In this document: positions 6,947 through 13,440 of the stretch, piece by piece
Numbering within the stretch: position 1 is the stretch's first letter
Layout of the letters: every line of letters begins with the position of its first letter
NCBI GenBank assembly: GCA_009787745.1
Contig: WQST01000031.1
Span: forward strand, 1 to 15,531
Direction of reading: 5' to 3'
Length of the DNA: 15,531 nucleotides
Source of the DNA: Lachnospiraceae bacterium
GTDB lineage: Bacteria; Bacillota; Clostridia; Lachnospirales; Lachnospiraceae
Made by a program: the position numbers and the translations under genes
Notes under the pieces: model-generated
The model's input: the letters and a program-made list of their open reading frames with translations, nothing else
The model's database searches: none
What the model was told of the DNA's origin: nothing

Positions 6947-7012
6947 CACCTAATATAAAATATGTCCGGCTTATCCGCCAAGCCGTTTGATACCGTTTAT
7001 GCTTATTAGGCG
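6947..7012 (-). repeat. Array repeat R4 (structured 3' element, full length)
   Basis: Five bases after the stop codon triplet of the HD gene. The arms CGCCTAAT (7012-7005) and ATTAGGTG (6954-6947) pair over 8 bp with one G-U. The core is AAACGGTATCAAACGGCTTGG, or nearly so, then CGGATAAGCCGGACA. The inner CGGT/GCCG pairing also uses a G-U. Confidence 0.87.
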
Positions 7013-7016
7013 AAGT

Positions 7017-7685
7017 TTATAATAATGCGTTGTTCAAATTCATTCTCCCCTGTTTATATGTAGTTTCGATTTCATCAAGCATACAGTTATAAAAATTCAC
7101 AGCTGCTTTTTGCCTTTGCTTTGCGATTTCATTACCACGGTTAGTATAAAATTTATCATAAATATTTTTCAATTTATAATTATACTCTTGAATAAACGAA
7201 TCGCCATTTTCATATATTACTTGTTCTTCGCTGTTTACATAGTATAATGGTTCGTTGGTTTGCCCTTTATAAAGAATTGTCCTTGAGATTCCCATAACAC
7301 CGGAAACATCTATTTTATCCGCATCAAATAATATTTTTGCTTCTATAGTGTCGGGCGGATTATTTGCTCTGTATCTGTGTGTTCTGATACATTCCTTTAC
7401 ATGATTTGCTTTACTATCACTCCAACCTTTTGTTATCAAATAGCTATAAGCCATCTTCCCACCCTCTGTCGCATGACATATAAGCGGGTCATTAAACTGT
7501 TTTTGCCTGCCGATGTCGTGTAACAGACAGGCAGTAATTAATATGTCCATGTCAACGTCATTTTCACTTTCAGCAATATTAAGCGCAGTATACAGAACAC
7601 GATAAATATGTTGACAATCATGCGCACTATCATTCATTTGCGAAAGCATATATTTTTCATATTCTTTGTAAGTCTCTTTGTTCAT
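7017..7685 (-). CDS. HD-domain phosphohydrolase
   Basis: A 222-residue metal-dependent phosphohydrolase of the HD superfamily, resembling the YedJ/YpgQ group. Metal-binding residues are H26 (in HDCQHIYRV), H56-D57 (ACLLHDIGR) and D121 (DADKID). The TGG-like segment ICHATEGGKMAYSYL carries a further conserved histidine. Members act on nucleotides or cyclic nucleotides, or are uncharacterised, so the substrate is open. Start ATG 7685 is preceded by AAGGACAGG. No transmembrane or sensor domain is present. It is a single-gene unit between degraded repeat R5 and R4. Confidence 0.87.
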   Translation of the reverse strand: MNKETYKEYEKYMLSQMNDSAHDCQHIYRVLYTALNIAESENDVDMDILITACLLHDIGRQKQFNDPLICHATEGGKMAYSYLITKGWSDSKANHVKECIRTHRYRANNPPDTIEAKILFDADKIDVSGVMGISRTILYKGQTNEPLYYVNSEEQVIYENGDSFIQEYNYKLKNIYDKFYTNRGNEIAKQRQKAAVNFYNCMLDEIETTYKQGRMNLNNALL

Positions 7686-7739
7686 TATATACCTGTCCTT
7701 CGTATTATATAAATACCACCCTCGTAGTTCTTCTGTATT

Positions 7740-7768
7740 GAAATGTTAATTTTGCTTATACTGTGGAG
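7740..7768 (-). repeat. Array repeat R5 (degraded, left part only)
   Basis: After the kinase-like gene stop codon, the minus strand reads CCACAGTATAAGCA and then ATTAACA, matching the left flank of the other copies. The CGGTATC core and right half are not recognisable. The position is exactly where a repeat is expected. Confidence 0.4.
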
Positions 7769-8320
7769 TTATAACGAAAACTTTTCTTTTATCATTTTTG
7801 CTGCAACATCAGGTGAAAGGTCAGAATTATCAATCTTAATATAGTTCTCGAATTTAATCTCCCCGTCACGACTTACTAAGCGGTGTTTTGCATCTTCGTT
7901 GAGTATAAGATTCGTTGAAAATTCAATATTGCGTTTTGATGCCTTATGCTTCCGGCGGTTTTCTGTTTTATTGCGCTCCAGCCTGATTTCTTGCGGAGCG
8001 ACTAACTCCGCATAATAAATATCCGCACCGTCGCGTCGGAAAATATCAACAAGACTGTCGAGATATTCCCCGTCTGATTGACTGTCAAGCGACCACATGA
8101 ATGTAAAAATCATTCCGTATAAATCACTTTTCGCAAATTCCTCAAAAATGACTTCCCGGATTTTTCGGCACGCTTCGCCATTTCTGTATCCGAAAATTTC
8201 AATAACAGGCTCTATGTCCATGTGACCGTGATAAAGCCGTAAATCCGTTATCTTCATCAATTCCTGTCCGACAGTCATTTTGCCTACGGCACCTGCTCCG
8301 AATATGATTATTAATTTCAT
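7769..8320 (-). CDS. P-loop kinase-like protein (AAA_33/shikimate-kinase-like)
   Basis: A 183-residue single-domain P-loop protein. Walker A is G8-A-G-A-V-G13-K14-M15-T16, the GKMT variant seen in small AAA_33-type proteins annotated as nucleoside or shikimate kinase-like. A conserved HGHMDIEPV follows, where the substrate region would be. The arginine-rich ERNKTENRRKHKASKRN (about 114-130) could be the lid. The C-terminal YIKIDNSDLSPDVAAKMI is typical of the family. Function is unknown. AGGAG eight bases ahead of the ATG sets the start. It has its own likely promoter and a leader hairpin upstream (8350-8380), unlike most units. Confidence 0.82.
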   Translation of the reverse strand: MKLIIIFGAGAVGKMTVGQELMKITDLRLYHGHMDIEPVIEIFGYRNGEACRKIREVIFEEFAKSDLYGMIFTFMWSLDSQSDGEYLDSLVDIFRRDGADIYYAELVAPQEIRLERNKTENRRKHKASKRNIEFSTNLILNEDAKHRLVSRDGEIKFENYIKIDNSDLSPDVAAKMIKEKFSL

Positions 8321-8349
8321 ATATTTCTCCTGTCGAAAATATAAAATTC

Positions 8350-8367
8350 ACGCAATCTACCTTGCGT
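8350..8367 (-). promoter_or_regulatory. 5' leader hairpin of the kinase-like gene
   Basis: ACGCAA (8367-8362 read leftward) and TTGCGT (8355-8350) form a perfect 6-bp stem with a 6-base loop. It begins about seven bases after the -10 at 8380-8375, so it would lie at the extreme 5' end of the transcript, where such stems often stabilise mRNA. This is inferred. Confidence 0.45.
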
Positions 8368-8374
8368 ACTTTCA

Positions 8375-8383
8375 ATTATACCA
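8375..8383 (-). promoter_or_regulatory. Extended -10 promoter inside the array (kinase-like unit)
   Basis: The minus strand reads TGGTATAAT (8383-8375), a perfect extended -10. No good -35 is visible at 17 bases. It lies 55 bases upstream of the kinase-like start codon and would give this unit its own transcription. Confidence 0.55.
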
Positions 8384-8413
8384 TGTTTTTTATGGAAAAT
8401 CCCCCGACTGTTA

Positions 8414-8473
8414 AAGCCGGTAGCGATTTGTGTTGTTTGATGTAATTGTTGATTCCTTATATGCTTATAACGT
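8414..8473 (-). repeat. Array repeat R6 (degraded variant)
   Basis: After the HIT gene stop codon, the minus strand reads ACGTTATAAGCATATAAGG, then ATCAAACAACACAAATC and ACCGGC. It keeps the left flank and an ATCAAAC element but has extra bases and lacks the CGGCTTGGCGG section. It resembles R7 in having AACAA after ATCAAAC. Confidence 0.5.
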
Positions 8474-8477
8474 GTAC

Positions 8478-9074
8478 TTAAATCCCACTAAGTTTTTCCT
8501 GCATTTTATTAAAGAACCATTGAAATTCTTCTTCGCTTTCATACGGCGATGGCTCGGTCACTCTATAATCAATAGGCGCACTTGGAAAATCATCATCAAT
8601 ATAACGGGGGAATAAATGACAATGTAAATGAGCTCCTGTGTTTCCGTGAATTTCATAATTAATTTTTACCGCTCCTGTTACTTCTTGTAATGCTCTCGCC
8701 GCTTTTTGCACATCACCCATAAATCCAGTTAAATCATCTTTAGGCATTTCAAAAAGATGAACATAGTGCTTTTTTGATAGCACATGACATTTCCCGAATA
8801 ACCGTCCTTGTGCCTTGCGCTCCGCCGTAACCCACGAATATTCTAATTCGGTAATATCTTTCAAGCCGTCAGGTTGTGGCTCGTTATTACAGCAAGGACA
8901 GTTACTTTCCTCTGATTCACTTACATAATCGTCATATCTGTAATGAAAACTATATCTTTTGCGAGTGCATTGCCTGTCGGTACATAAAAGTAATTTATTT
9001 TTTATTTCGCTTTCTCTTTCAGGTGAAAATATTTGCGGTTCCTCTATTGTTTTTGATTTACGGGAAAAACTCAC
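8478..9074 (-). CDS. HIT-family protein with a cysteine cluster
   Basis: A 198-residue histidine-triad protein, probably a nucleotidyl hydrolase or transferase acting on a dinucleotide or nucleoside phosphoramidate. The HIT signature HGNTGAHLHCHLFPR (143-157) contains H149-x-H151-x-H153, with H151 the expected nucleophile and H143 upstream. A CPCC cluster (59-62) just before the HIT fold probably helps bind zinc, as in other CxxC-bearing HIT proteins. The first 50 residues are basic and unlike the core. The only plausible start is GTG at 9074, because the frame runs into TAA upstream without an ATG. No good ribosome binding site precedes it, in keeping with the truncated repeat R7 there. It is a single-gene unit between R7 and R6. 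Confidence 0.85.
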   Translation of the reverse strand: MSFSRKSKTIEEPQIFSPERESEIKNKLLLCTDRQCTRKRYSFHYRYDDYVSESEESNCPCCNNEPQPDGLKDITELEYSWVTAERKAQGRLFGKCHVLSKKHYVHLFEMPKDDLTGFMGDVQKAARALQEVTGAVKINYEIHGNTGAHLHCHLFPRYIDDDFPSAPIDYRVTEPSPYESEEEFQWFFNKMQEKLSGI

Positions 9075-9085
9075 AATGCCGATAA

Positions 9086-9122
9086 CTCTGTTTGTTTGAT
9101 ACCGTTAGTGCTTATAACGTTA
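9086..9122 (-). repeat. Array repeat R7 (truncated)
   Basis: Directly after the stop codon of the GNAT fusion gene. The minus strand reads AACGTTATAAGCACTAACGG and continues TATCAAAC, matching the consensus left half exactly. It then switches to AAACAGAG with no right half before the HIT start codon. Confidence 0.65.
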
Positions 9123-9124
9123 CG

Positions 9125-10087
9125 TTAATTAAAGATTTCCCAATAATACTTTAATACAGCTTTTTCGGGTAATTTATCCGCCACCCCAAATTCGGGGTCG
9201 TAATATTTCCCCTTATAAAAAAGCGACCAATGCCCATATCCCGGTAATTTCATGCTTAATATGCAAATTTCGGGTAAGGGAGTATCGTTAGTAGCGGGAG
9301 TTCTTTTTTTATTGTGCTTAATTCCATAATAAAACAAAGTATTACCTATTTCCGACACTGCCGTCCCCTTATCGTTTAACATAACATCAATGACTTCATC
9401 GACCGAAACACCCGCAAGCATTGCAATTACAGACTGACCGCATAAATATCCTGTCGGCTGTTCAATGTATGTAATGCCGTCAATCGTTCTTATCGGGTTT
9501 TCGTAATTATAAGGGCTTTTCTTAATCGGGAAAATATAATCGTAGGTATCTTTTTCGGCTTCGGGATTATCTTTTATATAATCTTTTTGAGTGTAACGAT
9601 ATTGGTCATAAGGCTTATTATCCATTTTATATATTGCGTGTAAGTTGAATCCGCATTTTTTCAACACTTTTCCCGCCGTAGGGTTTGTTTGAAATTGGTT
9701 TGCACAAATCCAAGGCGATTTAATACCGACAAAAACAAAATAAAGTAGTTTTTTAGTTGCTTCGGTACAGTACCCCTGTTCCCAATACTCCGGTAACAAT
9801 GCCGTCCATATTTGCGAATGTTTAACCGCACACTTTTTCTTGTCAATTATCTGGTGACAACCGATAAACCCTATAAATTCATCAGTTTTTCTTAATCTGA
9901 TTGTCATAATATTTTGATTTCTTATCATTACTATTAAATCTTTTTTGAATTTCACAGGGTCGGTATATAAATTCATTTCCGTATCAGAAATTACGGTTTC
10001 ATCGGAATATAATTTATACATTCCGTCAAAATCGCTTTCTTGTAATGGTGATAAAAAAAGTCTTTCTGTTTCTAAAATTGGATACAT
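9125..10087 (-). CDS. GNAT acetyltransferase fused to a C39-like cysteine peptidase domain
   Basis: A 320-residue two-domain protein. Residues 1 to about 170 are a RimJ/RimL-type GNAT domain (opening ILETERLFLSPLQESDFDGM, acetyl-CoA region YWEQGYCTEATKKLLYFVF, then NPTAGKVLKKCGF). After a charged linker (about 171-200), residues 203-320 resemble a papain-like / C39-like domain: C216 in PTGYLCGQSVIAMLAG, H286 in GYGHWSLFYKG and D297 in YYDPEFG make a candidate Cys-His-Asp triad. I do not know a characterised protein of this architecture. It may modify and cleave, or modify and protect, the same target, which is inference. It is one frame without a break, so the fusion is not a sequencing join. 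It is a single-gene unit between R8 and R7. Confidence 0.82.
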   Translation of the reverse strand: MYPILETERLFLSPLQESDFDGMYKLYSDETVISDTEMNLYTDPVKFKKDLIVMIRNQNIMTIRLRKTDEFIGFIGCHQIIDKKKCAVKHSQIWTALLPEYWEQGYCTEATKKLLYFVFVGIKSPWICANQFQTNPTAGKVLKKCGFNLHAIYKMDNKPYDQYRYTQKDYIKDNPEAEKDTYDYIFPIKKSPYNYENPIRTIDGITYIEQPTGYLCGQSVIAMLAGVSVDEVIDVMLNDKGTAVSEIGNTLFYYGIKHNKKRTPATNDTPLPEICILSMKLPGYGHWSLFYKGKYYDPEFGVADKLPEKAVLKYYWEIFN

Positions 10088-10097
10088 GATAACCTCT

Positions 10098-10157
10098 CAT
10101 TTATAAATTTTGTTCAGTTTATCCGCCGAGCCGTTTGATACCGTTCTGATTATAATG
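10098..10157 (-). repeat. Array repeat R8 (structured 3' element)
   Basis: After the toroid-protein stop codon. The arms CATTATAA (10157-10150) and TTATAAATG (10106-10098) pair with one bulged base. The core is AACGGTATCAAACGGCTCGG, then CGGATAAACTGAACA. The CGGT/ACTG inner pairing uses a G-U. Confidence 0.85.
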
Positions 10158-10166
10158 TGCGAAAAA

Positions 10167-11015
10167 TTAAGAGCCTAATTTTTGTAACAGCGAATTTATC
10201 CTATAAGTACAATCATTTTCCCGTGTTTCCCTACACCGCCACGAATCGGAAAGCGGAAAATAAAGTTTATCGTTTACGCTCCCGCCCATATCCCACTTTC
10301 CGTTTTCGTTTTGATGGCTCATTATCCAAGTGCGTACAAAATCTAATTTACACAGACTCTTTTTATATGCGGATAACAGTTCAATCGCACTGATATAACG
10401 GCTTGCTTTTTTAGAATTAAATTCAAGCGGAGAGACGGATAAAATTTCGTTGTATATATAATAAATCCCGTCATTCTTGTTTAATATATAATCAAATATT
10501 TTTCTTTCATTTTCTTTGCTATACATATCCGATGTGAGTGATATGGGATAGAAATTTACGAAATCTATCAATCTGCCGCCATTAGGTTTCATTCCCAAAA
10601 TATCATGATAAGCACTGACGTATTTATCGTGATTATATTCATTACCGACGAAAGCTGAACTAATCACACTCGCCCATTTTTCTGCCGTTTTGTTTGCTGT
10701 GGGGTTATCGTTTGTAAATCTGCGAATCCATGCCGAAAGCATTAAAGAGGTGAAAATATCCCAATCGTGAAGTTTTTCACGTCTGTCCGGAATTTGACAT
10801 TTTCCCGTAAGACAGTCACTTAAATACGAAATCGCTTTTTGAATTGGTTTATCATCAAATGTATATCCGAGAATAGATAATCTGCGTAAAGCTTGTTCGG
10901 TGGTTAGAGGAGATTTTTTTTGCTCGCTTAACGTATGGAAATATCCCCATGAACCATCGTCTTTTTGTAAATCAATTATTTGATTTGCCCATTTACTATT
11001 CTTAAAGCTTACCAT
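10167..11015 (-). CDS. Prenyltransferase/squalene-cyclase-like toroid repeat protein
   Basis: A 282-residue protein with alpha-helical repeats like those of terpenoid cyclases and protein prenyltransferase beta subunits. Two QW-like turns mark the repeats: LQKDDGSWGYFH (16-27) and HQNENGKWDMGG (234-245). In between are amphipathic helices without a DxDD or DCTAE catalytic motif, so cyclase activity is not supported. Short proteins of this kind are seen in Clostridia without known function. The ribosome binding site is weak (TTGGAAAG) and the ATG at 11015 starts MVSFKNSKW. It is a single-gene unit between R9 and R8. Confidence 0.72.
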   Translation of the reverse strand: MVSFKNSKWANQIIDLQKDDGSWGYFHTLSEQKKSPLTTEQALRRLSILGYTFDDKPIQKAISYLSDCLTGKCQIPDRREKLHDWDIFTSLMLSAWIRRFTNDNPTANKTAEKWASVISSAFVGNEYNHDKYVSAYHDILGMKPNGGRLIDFVNFYPISLTSDMYSKENERKIFDYILNKNDGIYYIYNEILSVSPLEFNSKKASRYISAIELLSAYKKSLCKLDFVRTWIMSHQNENGKWDMGGSVNDKLYFPLSDSWRCRETRENDCTYRINSLLQKLGS

Positions 11016-11031
11016 TTTATACTTTCCAACT

Positions 11032-11102
11032 TCTTATTATCATAAATTTTGTTTGGTTTATCCGCGAAGCCGTTTGATACCGTTAATGCTATAATCATAC
11101 GA
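11032..11102 (-). repeat. Array repeat R9 (structured 3' element)
   Basis: Starts at the base after the stop codon of the 2H-like gene. The left arm TCGTATGATTATA pairs imperfectly (about 10 of 15, plus a wobble) with the right arm at 11045-11032. The core is AACGGTATCAAACGGCTTCG, then CGGATAAACCAAACA. Confidence 0.84.
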
Positions 11103-11636
11103 CTATAAAAGCTCATATGAAAAAAGTTGCTTTGCCGGGTGGAATTCAATTAATCCAATTTGTTCTAATATTCCGTTAAAAGGTAATTTCATTTCGGATA
11201 GATAGTTTATGGCGTTAACGAGCTTTAATTTATCTAAGGGAAGTGTCAGTTGACAGTCAGGTTTCCATATTCCTTGTCTAAAATATACGTTATTATCACT
11301 TAAAGCATACTTCTCAAAAGCAGTTTGAACTTTTTCATGTAATGTAAGTATTGGGATTGAAACTGCAACATCAATACAAATAAATGGCTTATCATTAGGA
11401 TAAAAGCTAAATGTTTTAAAATGTAATGGTATCTTATTTATCTGTTTAGTGAGTAACATTAGACTATCTTTGATAATTTCTATTTCCAATTCATTATACA
11501 TTGCGAATTTAATGTGTGGATTATTATCAGAACTAATTAAATAATCACATATATCTGAATCTGCCATACCATGCCACAAAGATTTTATTATTCTATCTGA
11601 AACTTCGTCAAAATATCCTACCACCGCATAGCCCAT
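11103..11636 (-). CDS. 2H phosphoesterase / LigT-like protein with degenerate catalytic motifs
   Basis: A 177-residue protein with the layout of 2'-5' RNA ligase-like 2H phosphoesterases. The N-terminal GYAVVGYFDEVSD leads to PHIKFAMY (40-47), in the place of the first HxTx motif, and later WKPDCQLTL (124-132), in the place of the usual W-x-P-H-C-T-L second motif. The first motif keeps H41 but has lysine for Thr/Ser at 43. The second has D127 for histidine and Q129 for threonine. The active site therefore appears disabled, leaving perhaps an RNA- or nucleotide-binding role. An ATG 15 bases upstream lies inside GGGAGG, which is the ribosome binding site (seven bases) for the ATG at 11636, so I choose the latter. 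The gene is AT-rich and is a single-gene unit between R10 and R9. Confidence 0.75.
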   Translation of the reverse strand: MGYAVVGYFDEVSDRIIKSLWHGMADSDICDYLISSDNNPHIKFAMYNELEIEIIKDSLMLLTKQINKIPLHFKTFSFYPNDKPFICIDVAVSIPILTLHEKVQTAFEKYALSDNNVYFRQGIWKPDCQLTLPLDKLKLVNAINYLSEMKLPFNGILEQIGLIEFHPAKQLFSYELL

Positions 11637-11666
11637 TATTATGCCTCCCATAAAATATCATTTCAT

Positions 11667-11729
11667 TGAAAATATAAAATTTGTTCGGTTTATCCGCCGG
11701 CCGTTTGATACCGTTTATACTTATTTTCA
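11667..11729 (-). repeat. Array repeat R10 (structured 3' element)
   Basis: The left arm TGAAAATA (11729-11722) includes the stop codon of the decarboxylase gene and pairs perfectly with TATTTTCA (11674-11667). The core is AAACGGTATCAAACGGCC, two bases shorter in the loop, then GGCGGATAAACCGAACA. Confidence 0.86.
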
Positions 11730-13130
11730 AATATTATAAATTTTACTTCTTGCTTCAACAAACGCCTTGACAGACATATCAATATCATCATAAGTAGTTT
11801 TGTAAGAACAAACACTTATTCTTATAAAAGACTTTCCGGCTCTTTTAGCTCCGCCGCACCAACACACGCCGGATTTTTGTATTATTTGAATAATATTTTG
11901 CGTAATGTTATCATCCCCAACATACACATTGATTTGATTAAAACAAACATCATTTAATATTTCAAACCCACTGTTTTTTAACTGTTCGGAAAAATACCAT
12001 GCTTTTTCGCGGAGATTATCAACTAATAATTTTATCCCGTTTTTTCCCAGAGATTTCAAAGCCGCCCAAAGTTCTATACCTCTCGCCCTTCTTGACATTT
12101 CCATTGTGTAAAGTAAATTATCACGTTTTTCACTATAAATGATATATGAACCTTCCATTTGCAAAGCGTCTGTTAAGGCTTTTCGGTTTTTACATAATAT
12201 TATCCCACAATCATACGGAACATTGAGCGTTTTGTGTGCATCAGTAGACCATGAATCCGCTAAATAAAGCGATTTAGTCAGATTGGAAAATTCATTTGAA
12301 GCAGCCGCCCATAATCCAAACGCTCCGTCAATATGCACCCATGCACCCTTTTCGTTTGCTTCCTTACAAAGCACGTCAAAATTATCGAACGCACCGGTAT
12401 TAACATTTCCCGCTTGCAAAATTAACAATGTATTATTATCAAGCGGAGGAACTTGAGTATAATCTATTCGTCCTTGATTATCTGATTTTACTTTTTCGAT
12501 TCTCTCGCTTCCTAACCCTAATATAGACAGGGCTTTAAAAACAGTAGAATGAGCTTCTTCACTTAATACAACTCTTATCGGCGGAGCATTAAAAAGCCCA
12601 TGCTTTGCAACATCGTAACCTTTATTTTTTAACAAATAATTTCTGGCAGCAGTAATTCCGCATAATGTGGCGGCTGAACTTCCGCTCACAAACCCGGCTG
12701 CCGTTCCATGCGGCAATCCCAAAAGTTCAACAATCCATCTCTCGCAAATATCTTCCAGAATGGACGCAACAGGGGACATTACATTTAAAGCTGCGTTTTG
12801 GTCCCAAACATCGGCAATCCATTTTGTCGCAAGCGCGGCGGGAATTGCTCCGCCGTTTACAAATCCAAAATAACGTCCGCCGGTTTGCGCGATAGTTGCA
12901 GGGGAACCGTATTCATTAAGCAATCTTAATATTTCAAGCGTTTTCGTCCCATTTTCCGGAAAATCCTCAATGAAATATGATAAATCCTCAATAGCCTTAT
13001 CAGTCGGATTAACACATCTTGAATCGATATTTTTGATATAGTCAACAGCGTATTCTTTTGCTTTTTCATAGATATTTATTTCGGTTGATTCGATTTTCAA
13101 TTTATTACATAAGTCATTACAATCTGTCAT
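11727..13130 (-). CDS. PLP-dependent group II amino-acid decarboxylase
   Basis: A 467-residue pyridoxal-phosphate enzyme of the glutamate/aromatic-amino-acid decarboxylase group. The Schiff-base lysine is K300 in STDAHKTLNVP. H194 (EEAHST) would stack on the cofactor ring and D268 (HIDGAFGLW) would pair with its nitrogen. The FVSGSSAATLCGITAAR segment (147-163) binds the phosphate. The substrate is not clear: aromatic amino acid or another. The enzyme is full length. AGGAG five bases before the ATG at 13130 decides the start over an ATG at 13148. It is the first gene behind the array promoter and is followed directly by repeat R10, whose left arm contains its stop codon. Confidence 0.9.
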   Translation of the reverse strand: MTDCNDLCNKLKIESTEINIYEKAKEYAVDYIKNIDSRCVNPTDKAIEDLSYFIEDFPENGTKTLEILRLLNEYGSPATIAQTGGRYFGFVNGGAIPAALATKWIADVWDQNAALNVMSPVASILEDICERWIVELLGLPHGTAAGFVSGSSAATLCGITAARNYLLKNKGYDVAKHGLFNAPPIRVVLSEEAHSTVFKALSILGLGSERIEKVKSDNQGRIDYTQVPPLDNNTLLILQAGNVNTGAFDNFDVLCKEANEKGAWVHIDGAFGLWAAASNEFSNLTKSLYLADSWSTDAHKTLNVPYDCGIILCKNRKALTDALQMEGSYIIYSEKRDNLLYTMEMSRRARGIELWAALKSLGKNGIKLLVDNLREKAWYFSEQLKNSGFEILNDVCFNQINVYVGDDNITQNIIQIIQKSGVCWCGGAKRAGKSFIRISVCSYKTTYDDIDMSVKAFVEARSKIYNI

Positions 13131-13226
13131 GGTAACTCCTTTTTTCATATAATATTTGAATTAAATCCTGTGAAATCAAAGTCGGTAAAATCAGAAGCAA
13201 GTATTAATTGATTTTTGACTATATGG

Positions 13227-13255
13227 ATTCTATCACATCAATTTAGAGATTGCAA
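13227..13255 (-). promoter_or_regulatory. Leading promoter of the gene array
   Basis: On the minus strand TTGCAA (13255-13250), 17 bases, then TAGAAT (13232-13227). It drives the decarboxylase and, by read-through, the leftward array. Its place ahead of the first unit is like that of a cassette promoter in integrons. The spacer 13131-13440 (310 bases) contains no gene, only this promoter, the divergent tetR promoter and palindromes. Confidence 0.75.
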
Positions 13256-13352
13256 GGATTTGACAACGGCGAGATGTTCCGGGCAGACTAATCCTCAATT
13301 TTCATTAAGAATAATTATGGTTTACATTTACTGTGAAAATATTTTGTTGCTC

Positions 13353-13364
13353 GAAACATGTTTC
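13353..13364 (+). promoter_or_regulatory. Palindromic operator candidate upstream of the tetR-like promoter
   Basis: GAAACATGTTTC is a perfect 12-base palindrome ending 10 bases before the -35. A second, shorter dyad (TGTT, four bases, AACA) lies at 13412-13423 just past the -10. Either may be bound by the TetR-like product, since such regulators usually control their own operon. Confidence 0.45.
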
Positions 13365-13374
13365 TGAAAAGCTC

Positions 13375-13403
13375 TTGACAAGCAGTATGCTCTGTTTTAT
13401 AAT
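13375..13403 (+). promoter_or_regulatory. Consensus promoter of the tetR-ABC operon
   Basis: TTGACA (13375-13380), 17 bases, TATAAT (13398-13403): a perfect sigma-A/sigma-70 promoter. Such strength with an adjacent palindrome suits a repressed, inducible operon. Confidence 0.88.
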
Positions 13404-13440
13404 ATAACAAGTGTTGCATAACATAAGTTACAATATCGAG

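Noticed and set aside
6947..7012. R4 as a canonical attC site (GCCTAAT ... ATTAGGT resembling GCCTAAC ... GTTAGGC)
   Set aside because: The resemblance is confined to R4; the arms of R1, R2, R8 and R10 have quite different sequences, so it is probably a coincidence of arm variation.
4641..11729. Repeats as a CRISPR array
   Set aside because: The spacing is 0.5-1.4 kb and the intervals are full genes, not short spacers; the repeats are imperfect and abut stop codons.
4641..11729. Repeats as ordinary Rho-independent terminators
   Set aside because: The stems are interrupted, the core is conserved in sequence, and no clear run of T residues follows directly after a GC-rich stem. Terminators would not share more than 40 bases of sequence.
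12665..12895. Rightward frames inside the decarboxylase gene
   Set aside because: Shadows of the conserved decarboxylase frame; no ribosome binding site and no recognisable product.
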